Assembly: GCF_036023875.1 (NCBI RefSeq)
Contig: NZ_CP107931.1
Location: 3,224,001 to 3,288,000 of the forward strand
Direction of reading: 5' to 3'
Source of the DNA: Mycobacterium sp. NBC_00419
GTDB taxonomy: Bacteria > Actinomycetota > Actinomycetes > Mycobacteriales > Mycobacteriaceae
Length of the DNA: 64,000 bases
The notes under the pieces are model-generated. The model ran no database searches and had not been told where the DNA came from. It saw only the letters and a list, made by a program, of their open reading frames with translations. A program made the translations under genes and the position numbers. Position 1 is the first letter of the stretch, and every line of letters starts with the position of its first letter. Below are positions 1 through 10,644 of this stretch, piece after piece.

Positions 1-196
1 CCCGGAGTTGACGCTGTCGGTGGCGGCCGGCGCGCTACTGGGCCTCGGCTATCTGTTGGAGGCCCAGCCGGACCGCGACGCCGGCGCGACGGCGGACTCG
101 GTCACTGAAAGTGTTCTTCGACTGTTCGGGATGTCGGCCGATGCTGCCCACGAGGTGTGCGTGATGCCGTTGCCGGACATGGACTTTCAGCCGTAA
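1..196 (+). CDS. C-terminal end of a probable TetR-family regulator (truncated by window edge)
   Basis: An open frame (codons from base 2) enters from the left edge and stops with TAA at 194-196, giving about 64 residues. The segment has a small-residue/leucine helix (GALLGLGYLLEA) and ends with a Leu-Phe-Gly-Met ... PLPDM tail. This resembles the extreme C-terminus of many actinobacterial TetR regulators, where a final helix is followed by an LGL/LGM and PLP motif. The DNA-binding half lies outside the window, so the family call rests on the tail alone. It converges on, and overlaps by ten bases, the FAH-family hydrolase gene on the other strand. Confidence 0.45.
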   Translation, partial: PELTLSVAAGALLGLGYLLEAQPDRDAGATADSVTESVLRLFGMSADAAHEVCVMPLPDMDFQP

Positions 197-1125
197 GAGA
201 CCGTCATACGCTGGGTGCCGAGGTCGATGGCGCCGTCGTCGGTGGCCACCGATGCCTCGATCACATCGCCATTGTGGAGGTACTTGGGGTTCTTGGCCTG
301 AGACTTGAAGAACGCTTTCCACTTGACCGCAGGCGGTAGCAGCCCGGCGATCATGCCGACGATCTTCGGCGGTGCGCTCAATGCGGTGCCCACCGGGGTG
401 CCGGTGAGAACCAGATCGCCGGCCGCGAGGTCCTGGAAGCGGCTCAGCGACCGCAATGCCTCCACCGGCCGGTACAACATGTCGCCGTCGACGAGGGCAT
501 TCTGGCGTTCCTCACCATTGACCCGCAGGCGCAGCCGCAACTGCCCGAACCGCTGGAGTTCCTGCGCATTCAGCAGCACCAGCGCGGGCCCGGTGGGGGT
601 AAAGCTCGGATAGGACTTGGCTTCGTAGAACTGGGTCTGGGGGAGCTGGATGTCGCGCGCGGAGATGTCGTTGGTGACCACCAGGCCGGCGATGTAGTCA
701 CTGAGGTCGGATTCGGAAATCGTTGTGCCGACTGGGATGTCACAGCCGATGACCAGGCCGATCTCCACTTCGTAGTCCAGGAACTTGACGTGCGCGGGTT
801 TGGTCACCGGTGCGAACGGTCCGCTGATCGATGCCGAGGACTTGCGGAAGAAGGTCAGCGGGATGGTCTTCGGGTCCATTCCGGCGTCTTCGACGTGCGA
901 GGCGAAGTTGGTCATCTGGGCCACCACCCGGCAGGGCGTGGTGACGGGCGAGACCAGGTCGAGGCCGGCTATGTCCACGGTGTCCGTGCCGGCGGCGGCG
1001 GTGTCGATGGCGGCGCGATCGCGAAGAAGCTCCGCGGTGGTCTGTGCTGTCGTCGCGATCTTGACGGCACCGGCGTCGGTGGCGACCCACCAGGCATCTG
1101 CGGTGCGGAGGACGGAGGTGGTCAT
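187..1125 (-). CDS. Fumarylacetoacetate hydrolase (FAH) family protein
   Basis: This 312-residue protein has the FAH-family layout. An N-terminal beta-rich part is followed by the catalytic region with KFLDYEVEIGLVIG (about residues 110-124), EAKSYPSFTPTGPALV, and the late motif GDLVLTGTPVGTA. Family members hydrolyse or decarboxylate ring-cleavage products at a divalent-metal site (acidic residues in the DYEVE segment). Its ATG overlaps the stop of the upstream extradiol-dioxygenase gene (ATGA at 1122-1125), so the two are translationally coupled. Together they suggest meta-cleavage of an aromatic compound followed by hydrolysis of the product. The substrate cannot be named from sequence. 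Confidence 0.85.
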   Translation of the reverse strand: MTTSVLRTADAWWVATDAGAVKIATTAQTTAELLRDRAAIDTAAAGTDTVDIAGLDLVSPVTTPCRVVAQMTNFASHVEDAGMDPKTIPLTFFRKSSASISGPFAPVTKPAHVKFLDYEVEIGLVIGCDIPVGTTISESDLSDYIAGLVVTNDISARDIQLPQTQFYEAKSYPSFTPTGPALVLLNAQELQRFGQLRLRLRVNGEERQNALVDGDMLYRPVEALRSLSRFQDLAAGDLVLTGTPVGTALSAPPKIVGMIAGLLPPAVKWKAFFKSQAKNPKYLHNGDVIEASVATDDGAIDLGTQRMTVSYG

Positions 1126-2252
1126 GAGGTGGCAACTTTCAGCAGGCCGATCAGGCGGGTGAGGTCGAACTCATTCTTGTCGCGAAGGGCGCCGAGCATC
1201 GAAATAGCTTCGTGGCGAGCATGTTTGGGGCTGGTCCCCAGGAAGTCCTTGGTGGCGGGTGGTCCCCACTGGGCAAGGCCCGAGGCCGTGAAGGGCGCCC
1301 AGCCGGGCTCCAAGGTGTTGTCGAACAGATCACCGTCGGCGTAGTGCTCGACCAGGAAGCCGTCCGGATCGCGCCAGTAGTCGAACAGCTGGCTGCCCTG
1401 GATGTGCCTGCCGATTCCCCACGAGCGGACATAGCCGCGCTCGCGGAGGAACTCACCGCCCGCGGCCAGTGCGTCGAGGTCGGCGACCTGATAGGCCGAG
1501 TGCACGTAGCGGTTCGCCGGCCCGAGGGCCATGGCGAGTGTGTGGTGGTCGGTCGGGGTCGAGCCCAGGTCGCACCGGATGAAGCTCATGGTCGGTCCGC
1601 GGTGACGCTGGCCGGGGAAGTACAGGAAGTCGCTGACGATCAGGCCGAGGTGATCCAGGTACCAGTTCAGTGACTCGATGTACTTCGTCGACTGCATGAC
1701 CACATGGCCGAGCCGCTGGACCGAGGCGGGCCTCCGGGGCGGGCGCTGGGTGGCATTGGCGCGCCGGACGTCGTGACCGAAGTTGAACGTATGCGGCTGC
1801 TGGGCCGGCTGGCTAGGCAGCCGGTGCAGGCCGGCGACGACCTTGACCGGGATGCCGCTGGGATCGCTGAGTTCCACAGCCAGCCCACCTAAGGATTCCG
1901 GCAGCGAGCGCGTCGGCGAGTTGGTCCGGTCGGCTAGCCGCAGCACGTCGATCTCATCCTGGGCTTCGAATGCCACGCCGGCGAAGCGGGTATCCACGCC
2001 CTTGCGGATCAGCACGCAGGGGGCGCTGGCGTCGGTTCCGCGCAGCGCCAGCTCGTCTGCTGTGCGGTGCGCGACGTCGAAGCCGAATGCCCGCGCAAAG
2101 GCTTCCGCCCTGGTCAGATCTGGTTTCTCGAATTCGAGCCAGGCCAGGCCGGCGACTTTGATGACGGGGTTGCGGGAGCGGCCGGGGTGCTCGCCGCGCA
2201 GTGCGCCTTGGTCGCTGTGCAGCTCGTTGTGCGCGCCGACGACGTCGCTCAT
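1122..2252 (-). CDS. Extradiol (VOC-superfamily) ring-cleavage dioxygenase
   Basis: This protein of 376 residues contains two vicinal-oxygen-chelate modules. The second carries likely Fe(II) ligands: His near residue 181 (LGHVVMQS), His in TPTDHHTLA near 237, and Glu in DPDGFLVEHY near 302, the 2-His-1-carboxylate pattern of type I extradiol dioxygenases. The start at 2252 is chosen because GGGAGG lies just upstream; the open frame runs further but without family similarity. It is coupled by an ATGA overlap to the FAH gene, so ring cleavage and product hydrolysis are probably consecutive steps. It is separated from the upstream sulfatase gene by a strong hairpin, so it may be its own transcription unit. 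Confidence 0.8.
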   Translation of the reverse strand: MSDVVGAHNELHSDQGALRGEHPGRSRNPVIKVAGLAWLEFEKPDLTRAEAFARAFGFDVAHRTADELALRGTDASAPCVLIRKGVDTRFAGVAFEAQDEIDVLRLADRTNSPTRSLPESLGGLAVELSDPSGIPVKVVAGLHRLPSQPAQQPHTFNFGHDVRRANATQRPPRRPASVQRLGHVVMQSTKYIESLNWYLDHLGLIVSDFLYFPGQRHRGPTMSFIRCDLGSTPTDHHTLAMALGPANRYVHSAYQVADLDALAAGGEFLRERGYVRSWGIGRHIQGSQLFDYWRDPDGFLVEHYADGDLFDNTLEPGWAPFTASGLAQWGPPATKDFLGTSPKHARHEAISMLGALRDKNEFDLTRLIGLLKVATS

Positions 2253-2330
2253 CCGAACCTCCCTCACTTGGCTGACGAAATCGTCACATACGACGGAGTT
2301 CTCAGTCAAGTGCCGGGCGTGCGCCATCGC

Positions 2331-2381
2331 GTCTGCGCACAGATCGCGATCCGGGGGCGGGAGTGCGATCTGTGCGCAGAC
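2331..2381 (-). terminator. Perfect 17-bp inverted repeat (terminator- or attenuator-like hairpin)
   Basis: Arms 2331-2347 (GTCTGCGCACAGATCGC) and 2365-2381 are exact reverse complements around a 17-nt GC-rich loop. The hairpin lies in the 148-bp gap between the sulfatase stop (2401) and the dioxygenase start (2252). No U-tract follows on the minus strand, which fits mycobacterial hairpins without a tail. An operator role cannot be excluded. Confidence 0.6.
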
Positions 2382-2400
2382 TCGGCGGGAGTGTGGCGGG

Positions 2401-4182
2401 CTACCGGAAGAAACGCCGACGGGTGCGGGTGGGTGGGCGCCGCGACGCGTACGGCCAGGGGTTGTTGCGCTCGGGCACGGCATCGGCGCGCACCTGCTTG
2501 AGCTGACCGAGTAGGTGCTGGCGCAGGTCGTGCAGATCGGGATCGGCCCAGCGGTTGACCGCTTCGATCGGATCGGCGGTGAGGTCGTAGAGCTCCCATT
2601 GGTCATCCAGCGGGCTGGTGCGATAGACCTCGCCGCCGGGTCCGGTTGCCGCCAGATGGCGAATCCCGGGCTCGGTCCAGGTGCCCGGATCGTCGAAGGT
2701 GCGCACCAGCTTCCACAGGTGGCCGCCGCCGCCTGCGGACTCTTCGACCTGCACCACCAGACCCTCGAAGTTCGCGGCAACATGGGCGGGAATGCGAATG
2801 CGAAGCAGGGCAGGGGGATTCACCGTCTGCCTGAGTCGGCGTCCGAGACCCGACGCACCGGTGTCGCCTTCGAGCATGTTGTCGCGGGTCATGATGTAGA
2901 CGGCACGGCCGTCGTCTTCTGCGGCGCCGCCGACGATCGGCATCAGGTCGCGCCCCGGCAGGGGATGCACCTCGCTGAACGATTCGGCCAGCACCGCGGC
3001 CGTGGATTCCACGTCGATACCGGCGGCACCCAGGAGGGTGGGCACCAGATCGACGTGTGAGGTCGGCGAGGAGACAGCCCGCGGGCCGGTGGATTCGGTG
3101 CCGATGCGCGCGATCACGAACGGCACCCGGGTCGCCTCGTCATAGAGGTTGAACCACTTCTGATGCAGTCCGCCGTGCGCCCCGAGCAGGTCGCCGTGAT
3201 CGGAGGTGCGCACCAGAACGGCGTTGTCCGAGCCGCCGTCGGTGACCGCACGGCGAACCCGGTCGATCGGAGCGTCGACCTCGGCGTGCAGGCGGTAGTA
3301 GAGGTCACGGTAACGCTGGGCGTTGCCGTCGTAGATGCGCTGGATCGCGGCGGCCGGGCCGTAGCCGGAGTAGTAGGCCTCGCGGAAGGCGATCTGAGCG
3401 GCGGGCTTGGCCTTGAGATCCTCGTCGGAGGTCGGCGCGGCGGGCACCGGCGGCGGGTCCAGCGGTGACGGCTCTGCCAGTGGGGTCTTGCGCGCCCAGG
3501 TCGGGAACAACACGATGTCGTGCGGGTTGACGAAGCTGGCGACCAAGAGGAACGGCCGCTGCGCGTCCGGATCGCCGGCGCGGCGCCGGGCATACCGGTC
3601 CTTCAGCCAGGCCACCACACGGTCGGCGATCAGCGGGTCACGACGGGTCCCGCTGTTGGCCAGCCCCGCTCCGTGCGGCTCCGGCCCCACCCAGCCCGAA
3701 AATCCGTACGGGCTAAGGGGATCGGCGTCGAGGTAGCGCTTCACCGCGGCGTGGTCGACGGTGCCGTCGTCGTCGTTGGTCGCCAGTGGGGCGCCCTTGT
3801 CACCGAGCAGGTCGGCGTGCGAGATGTGCCACTTGCCGTCGTAGTGGGTGTCATAGCCGGCGGCGCGAAACCAGTTGCCCAGGGTGGGTACCTCGCCGGC
3901 GCGTAGCCAGCGCATGCGGGTGTCGTTGAATACCTTGCCGATGCCGTCGGTCTGCGTCACCCCGTGCAGATCGGGGTACTGCCCGGTGAAGATGGTGGGC
4001 CGGCTGGGGACGCAGGCCAGCGAACCGGTGTAGTGGCGGGTGAAGCTGACTCCGTTGTCCTCGAACCACTTTCGTCCGCTCAGGACCCGCTGCCGCCAGG
4101 CGAGTACGGCATCGGATTCATACGGTGGGACGGCGCGTTCCTCGTCGGTCATGACGATGACGATGTCTGGGCGGTCAGACAT
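2401..4182 (-). CDS. Arylsulfatase / choline-sulfatase-like hydrolase
   Basis: This 593-residue alkaline-phosphatase-superfamily sulfatase starts with RPDIVIVMTDEER, whose Asp13/Glu14 region is the metal site. It carries the sulfatase signature CVPSRPTIFTGQYP at residues 57-70. Cys57 in C-x-P-S-R would be oxidised to formylglycine, the catalytic residue. Later segments (FVNPHDIVLFP, RTSDHGDLLGAHGG) are the expected metal- and substrate-binding elements. No signal peptide is visible, so it is probably cytoplasmic. The start overlaps the end of the SRPBCC gene by eight bases, placing it downstream of the ABC exporter genes in one operon. The sulfated substrate is unknown. Confidence 0.85.
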   Translation of the reverse strand: MSDRPDIVIVMTDEERAVPPYESDAVLAWRQRVLSGRKWFEDNGVSFTRHYTGSLACVPSRPTIFTGQYPDLHGVTQTDGIGKVFNDTRMRWLRAGEVPTLGNWFRAAGYDTHYDGKWHISHADLLGDKGAPLATNDDDGTVDHAAVKRYLDADPLSPYGFSGWVGPEPHGAGLANSGTRRDPLIADRVVAWLKDRYARRRAGDPDAQRPFLLVASFVNPHDIVLFPTWARKTPLAEPSPLDPPPVPAAPTSDEDLKAKPAAQIAFREAYYSGYGPAAAIQRIYDGNAQRYRDLYYRLHAEVDAPIDRVRRAVTDGGSDNAVLVRTSDHGDLLGAHGGLHQKWFNLYDEATRVPFVIARIGTESTGPRAVSSPTSHVDLVPTLLGAAGIDVESTAAVLAESFSEVHPLPGRDLMPIVGGAAEDDGRAVYIMTRDNMLEGDTGASGLGRRLRQTVNPPALLRIRIPAHVAANFEGLVVQVEESAGGGGHLWKLVRTFDDPGTWTEPGIRHLAATGPGGEVYRTSPLDDQWELYDLTADPIEAVNRWADPDLHDLRQHLLGQLKQVRADAVPERNNPWPYASRRPPTRTRRRFFR

Positions 4183-4642
4183 GGGAGCGCTCCAATCGTG
4201 TGGCGAGGCCGGTGAGCATCGCGTCGAGCTGTTTGGCGGAGAAGCGGGTGACGGCCTGCTCGGCGAGCTGCTGCAGCCGGTTCTGCCCGATCTCGATGGT
4301 TGAGGTCACGGTGACGACGGTGGCGCCGCCGGCCGGATGCAGGGTCCAGCGGTTGTTGACCCGGCGAAGCTGACGGGGCAAGCCCTCCACGTCATAGGCC
4401 AGCGCATGTGGAGGATCGAACTCGGTGATGCGTTCGACCAGGGTGTCGCGCCCGACCTGGACCCGCCGGGTGGTGCCGACCCCGAGTTCCTGGGTGGCCG
4501 GGCTCAACAGACACGAATGGTCGGCGATACCCGCCCACGAACTGATCGCGCCGAAGTCGGCGAGGACATCCCAGATCGTCTGCGCCCCGGCCGCAATGGT
4601 CCTGGTGCGACTGATATCGGCCACCAGGCCATCCAACCCCAT
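4175..4642 (-). CDS. SRPBCC (START/polyketide cyclase-like) family protein
   Basis: A 155-residue single-domain protein that reads as SRPBCC. It opens with ISRTRTIAAGAQTIWDVLADFGAISSW, then ELGVGTTRRVQVG, ERITEFDPPHALAYDVEG, a run of beta strands with VTVTSTIEIG, and a C-terminal helix ending in LATRLERS. The fold makes a hydrophobic ligand pocket; members bind lipids or aromatic polyketides or act as cyclases. It sits between the second ABC permease (13-bp gap) and the sulfatase (8-bp overlap), so it is probably co-transcribed with the exporter. A ligand-handling role for the exported compound is possible but is only inferred from context. Confidence 0.75.
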   Translation of the reverse strand: MGLDGLVADISRTRTIAAGAQTIWDVLADFGAISSWAGIADHSCLLSPATQELGVGTTRRVQVGRDTLVERITEFDPPHALAYDVEGLPRQLRRVNNRWTLHPAGGATVVTVTSTIEIGQNRLQQLAEQAVTRFSAKQLDAMLTGLATRLERSHV

Positions 4643-4655
4643 CGCGGGTCGGCTG

Positions 4656-5420
4656 TCAGCGTCCCGTCGCGTTGCGGTAACCGCGGACGGCCAGCGGACC
4701 GAACACCGCGAGCAGTGCCGCCGTCCACCCGAGTGTCTGCAGCACCGGCCACAGGATCGGCCCGCCGTGGGCCAGGCCGCGCATCGCCTCGATCGCCGGC
4801 GACATGGGCTGTGCCTGCACCAGCGGCTGCAGCCAGTCCGGGAAGACCTCGAGCGGCACCATTCCGGTGTTGAAGAACAGCAGCAGGAAACACAGCGACG
4901 ACAGGCCGGTCACGATGTTCTTGCCGTTGGCCCGCACCGCGACGGCGACGATCAGAGCACCGAAGCCGACGACCACGACCACCGGGATGACGAGGAAGCC
5001 GAGGGTGGCCAGCGGCCCTTGGGTGAACCGCATCCCCATGGCGACACCCGCCGCGGTGATGACCACCGTTCCGGCCAACGCCCGCCCGGCCTCGGCCAGC
5101 AGCCGTCCGCTCAAGGCGCTGGCCCGGTGAACCGGTAGCACCCACAACCGGCTCAGCAGTCCCGACTCGCGCTCGTCGGGAATCGCGACGCCGGTGCCGA
5201 TCGCCCCGAACAGCACACCCGCCACCGCGCACATCGGCACCAGACCGTAGAGACTGTCGGCACCGGTGAGGGCGAGAATCGACTTGCCGATCACCATCTT
5301 GTAGACGACCAGCAGGAAGGTCGGGAAGACGATCGCCTGAATCAGCACGATCGGCTCGCGGCGCCACCGGGTGAGGAGCCGGCCGGCCTGCAGACCGCTC
5401 TGGGTCATCAGCGTCGTCAT
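4656..5420 (-). CDS. ABC-2 type transporter permease (DrrB/DrrC-like)
   Basis: This 254-residue membrane protein has about six hydrophobic segments (for example LIQAIVFPTFLLVVYKMVIG and FLVIPVVVVVGFGALIVAV) and the ABC-2 layout with IPDERESGLLSRLWVLPVHR in the first cytoplasmic loop and GMVPLEVFPDWLQPL near the end. The start at 5420 is chosen because its ATG overlaps the stop of the preceding permease (ATGA). Two different permeases plus one ATPase is the arrangement of DrrABC-type lipid or drug exporters. The iron box upstream of the operon makes siderophore export a possibility. Confidence 0.85.
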   Translation of the reverse strand: MTTLMTQSGLQAGRLLTRWRREPIVLIQAIVFPTFLLVVYKMVIGKSILALTGADSLYGLVPMCAVAGVLFGAIGTGVAIPDERESGLLSRLWVLPVHRASALSGRLLAEAGRALAGTVVITAAGVAMGMRFTQGPLATLGFLVIPVVVVVGFGALIVAVAVRANGKNIVTGLSSLCFLLLFFNTGMVPLEVFPDWLQPLVQAQPMSPAIEAMRGLAHGGPILWPVLQTLGWTAALLAVFGPLAVRGYRNATGR

Positions 5421-6154
5421 GTCGCCCTCCGCTGCATACGCAGTGCGATCGATCCGAACACGATCAGCAGACCGGCACACCACGCCACACTCGGCCCGAT
5501 GCCGACCGGCTCGCCGGAAGCGAATCCCCGCAGCGTCGCCGAGATCTGCGAGACCGGCTGGTTGCGGACGAAAGGCCCGAGCCAGCCCGGGAACGCCGCG
5601 GCAGGGGCGATGCCCGTTGACAGCATCACCAGCAGCAGCTGGGGCACCAGCAGCACCTGGCTGGCGGCTTCGGTGCTCTGTGACACCGCGCCCATCGCAT
5701 CGGCGCCCAGCGACAGTGCCAGTGAAAGCGCAAGCGCGAGAACGACGAATGCCGCCGCGTAACCGGGTGGGCCGCTGAAGCGGAACCCGAACAGGTAGCC
5801 GGTGCCGATCGCGGCCGCCAGTGCTGCACCCGCGCGGATCAGTGCCGACAGCATCCGCGCGGTGACCGGTTCGAACCTGCCCAGCGGCAGTGAGCGCAGC
5901 CGCACGCCCATCCCGTTGAGATGGTCACGGGCTGAGCGGTCGGCGGTGGTCATCGCCGTGAAAATCATTGCCTGAACGACGATTACCGGCAGGACGTACT
6001 GTGCGTAGCTGACGTCGCCGGTGTCGATCACGCCGCGCAGCGTGATGGTGAAGCACACGAAGAAGGCGACCGGCCCCAGGATCGAGAACACCAGATCGCC
6101 GTCGCGCAGCGTACCCAGCACCGACCGTTCGGTCAGGGCGGCCAGTGCTGTCAC
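5417..6154 (-). CDS. ABC-2 type transporter permease (DrrB/DrrC-like)
   Basis: The first permease of the exporter has 245 residues and six predicted membrane segments (for example VFSILGPVAFFVCFTITL and VLALALSLALSLGADAMG). It carries the conserved loop DHLNGMGVRLRSLPLGRFEP and the C-terminal element GIAPAAAFPGWLGPFVRNQPVS, typical of ABC-2 membrane proteins of the DrrB family. Its start overlaps the ATPase stop and its stop overlaps the second permease start, both as ATGA. This argues for fixed stoichiometry in one complex. The substrate cannot be read from the sequence. Confidence 0.85.
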   Translation of the reverse strand: MTALAALTERSVLGTLRDGDLVFSILGPVAFFVCFTITLRGVIDTGDVSYAQYVLPVIVVQAMIFTAMTTADRSARDHLNGMGVRLRSLPLGRFEPVTARMLSALIRAGAALAAAIGTGYLFGFRFSGPPGYAAAFVVLALALSLALSLGADAMGAVSQSTEAASQVLLVPQLLLVMLSTGIAPAAAFPGWLGPFVRNQPVSQISATLRGFASGEPVGIGPSVAWCAGLLIVFGSIALRMQRRAT

Positions 6155-7092
6155 GCGTTCGCCCCGGCGCCGGTGAGGCGGAAGAACACCTCGTCCAGTG
6201 ACGGCCGGCGCAGCGAGATGTCGGCCACGGCAACCTCGAGTGGCTCGATACGGCGGAAGACCTCGGCCAGCGTCGCCAGCCCGTCGGGTGCCGGCAGCGA
6301 TACCGAACTCTCGCCGACCTCGAGGCCGGCCATGCCACTCAAGGCCGTGGCGATCCGGGTGAGATCGCCGGTGGCGACCGGGCTGACCTGGCAGAAGCTG
6401 CCGCCCACACGGTGTTTGAGCTCGTCCGGGCTGCCTTGGGCGATCACGGTGCCGTTGTCGATCACCACGATGTCGTCGGCCAGAGCGTCGGCTTCCTCGA
6501 GATACTGCGTGGTCAGCAGCACGGTGATGCCCGCATCGCGCAGCTCAGACACCAGCGCCCAGACGTCTTGCCTGCTGCGCGGATCCAGGCCGGTGGTCGG
6601 TTCGTCGAGGAACAGCACGTCGGGCGGCACGACGAGTCCGCATGCGATGTCGACCCGTCGGCGCATGCCGCCGGAGTACTTGCCGACTCGACGGTCGGCG
6701 GCGTCGGAGAGCGAGAACTGGTGCAGCAGTGCGTCGGCCCGCTGCCGCGCCTGCGCCCGGTTCAGTCCGCGCAGCCGACCGAACAGCACCACATTCTCAC
6801 GGCCGGTGAGCATTTCGTCGACTGCCGCGTACTGCCCTGTCAGCCCGATCGCTTCGCGGACCTCTGCGCCGTGGGTGACGACGTCGAATCCCGCCACCCG
6901 GGCTCGGCCCGATGTGGGAAGCGACAGGGTCGAGAGAATGTTGATGGTGGTCGTCTTCCCCGCGCCGTTCGGGCCGAGAAGGCCCAGGACCGAACCGGCG
7001 GGCACGGCGAACGAGACACCCTGCAGGGCGGGCGGCGAGCTGCGATTGAAGGTCTTGGCGACGTCGACCACTTCGATGGCCAGATCGGGCAT
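6151..7092 (-). CDS. ABC exporter ATP-binding protein (DrrA-like)
   Basis: The protein of 313 residues has all nucleotide-binding motifs: Walker A LLGPNGAGKTTTIN, Q-loop around GLTGQYAAVDEMLTGREN, signature KYSGGMRRRVDIA, Walker B PDVLFLDEPTTGLDPRSR and switch His region VLLTTQYLEEADALAD. The C-terminal extension (LKHRVGGSF onward) is the DrrA-type regulatory part. The start is taken as ATG at 7092; an in-frame TTG at 7098 is the alternative. It is the first gene of a minus-strand operon. The predicted IdeR site at 7102-7120 lies just ahead of the start, so the exporter is probably iron-repressed together with divergent mbtK. Confidence 0.9.
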   Translation of the reverse strand: MPDLAIEVVDVAKTFNRSSPPALQGVSFAVPAGSVLGLLGPNGAGKTTTINILSTLSLPTSGRARVAGFDVVTHGAEVREAIGLTGQYAAVDEMLTGRENVVLFGRLRGLNRAQARQRADALLHQFSLSDAADRRVGKYSGGMRRRVDIACGLVVPPDVLFLDEPTTGLDPRSRQDVWALVSELRDAGITVLLTTQYLEEADALADDIVVIDNGTVIAQGSPDELKHRVGGSFCQVSPVATGDLTRIATALSGMAGLEVGESSVSLPAPDGLATLAEVFRRIEPLEVAVADISLRRPSLDEVFFRLTGAGANA

Positions 7093-7101
7093 GACCAAAA
7101 C

Positions 7102-7120
7102 TATGGCATGCCTAACCTAA
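7102..7120. promoter_or_regulatory. Predicted IdeR iron box between the ABC exporter and mbtK
   Basis: TATGGCATGCCTAACCTAA matches 14 of 19 positions of the IdeR consensus TTAGGTTAGSCTAACCTAA, with a perfect right half-site. It lies in the 53-bp divergent gap between the exporter ATPase start (7092) and mbtK start (7146), so one site could repress both directions when iron is sufficient. Confidence 0.7.
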
Positions 7121-7145
7121 ATTGTGTGGGCTACGCTCTCCGACG

Positions 7146-7757
7146 ATGACCGAGGTTGTGCTTGCCCGTGCGCTGACCGATGTGCCCGCCGAGGTGGCGG
7201 CTGTGCCGGGGCCTCCGGTGCCGGTGGTCGACCCGCCGTACGCCCTGCGCGTCGCGACGCCCGCCGATGCCGAGCTGGTGGCCGAGTGGATGAATCGGCC
7301 GCATCTCGCGGCCGCATGGGAGTACGACTGGCCGGTCCCGCGGTGGCGCAAACACCTTGTGGCGCAACTGGACAGCGCGTACTCGCTGCCCGTGATCGCC
7401 AGCTTGAACGGCGTTCCCGGCGCGTACCTCGAGGTGTATCGCGCGGCGAAGGACTCGATCGCCGCGTGCTATGACGCCGATCCCTACGACCTCGGCCTGC
7501 ACGCCGCCATCGCCGATCTGACTCTCGTCAGCAGGGGACTCGGGCCACTGCTGCTCCCGCACATCGTCGCCAGTCTCTTCGCCCTCGACACGCAGTGCGA
7601 GCGGATCATGTTCGACCCCGATCACCGCAATACGGCTGCCCGCAGTGTGTGTGAGTCCGTCGGGTGCCGATTCCTCGGTGAGCACGAGATGCCTAACCGG
7701 CGGATGGCCCTCTATGCCTTCGATCGGCCCGCTGGCTGGCATCTTCCACCTAACTAA
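7146..7757 (+). CDS. mbtK: Mycobactin-type lysine N-acyltransferase MbtK (GNAT/IucB family)
   Basis: This 203-residue protein belongs to the siderophore GNAT family. It has [26 protein letters not shown], the acyl-transfer motif [29 protein letters not shown] with the conserved His/Asp pair, and the C-terminal [20 protein letters not shown] acyl-CoA loop. MbtK transfers an acyl chain to the N6-hydroxyl of lysine in mycobactin. The start is taken at ATG 7146; a TTG at 7122 is in frame but would lie directly against the iron box. It is followed by two more iron boxes. It supports an acylated hydroxamate in the product. Confidence 0.85.
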   Translation: MTEVVLARALTDVPAEVAAVPGPPVPVVDPPYALRVATPADAELVAEWMNRPHLAAAWEYDWPVPRWRKHLVAQLDSAYSLPVIASLNGVPGAYLEVYRAAKDSIAACYDADPYDLGLHAAIADLTLVSRGLGPLLLPHIVASLFALDTQCERIMFDPDHRNTAARSVCESVGCRFLGEHEMPNRRMALYAFDRPAGWHLPPN

Positions 7758-7773
7758 GGTTAGGCATACCTAT
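7755..7773. promoter_or_regulatory. Predicted IdeR iron box 1 upstream of the exported-protein gene
   Basis: TAAGGTTAGGCATACCTAT matches 15 of 19 positions of the IdeR consensus. It is the first of two tandem sites in the 87-bp gap after mbtK. IdeR binds as pairs of dimers, and tandem boxes usually mark strongly iron-repressed promoters. Confidence 0.75.
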
Positions 7774-7779
7774 TGTTAC

Positions 7780-7798
7780 TTAGGTTAGTCTCAGCTAA
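7780..7798. promoter_or_regulatory. Predicted IdeR iron box 2 upstream of the exported-protein gene
   Basis: TTAGGTTAGTCTCAGCTAA matches 16 of 19 positions of the IdeR consensus, with an intact left half-site. It lies about 47 bp before the GTG start at 7845, with AAGGAGA as ribosome-binding site in between, so the box probably overlaps the promoter of that gene. Confidence 0.8.
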
Positions 7799-7844
7799 TC
7801 TCCCTCGCGGTGCCACTCGGCAATCCCATGAAGAAGGAGATTTC

Positions 7845-10638
<2,794 letters not shown>

Positions 10639-10644
10639 TACCGG

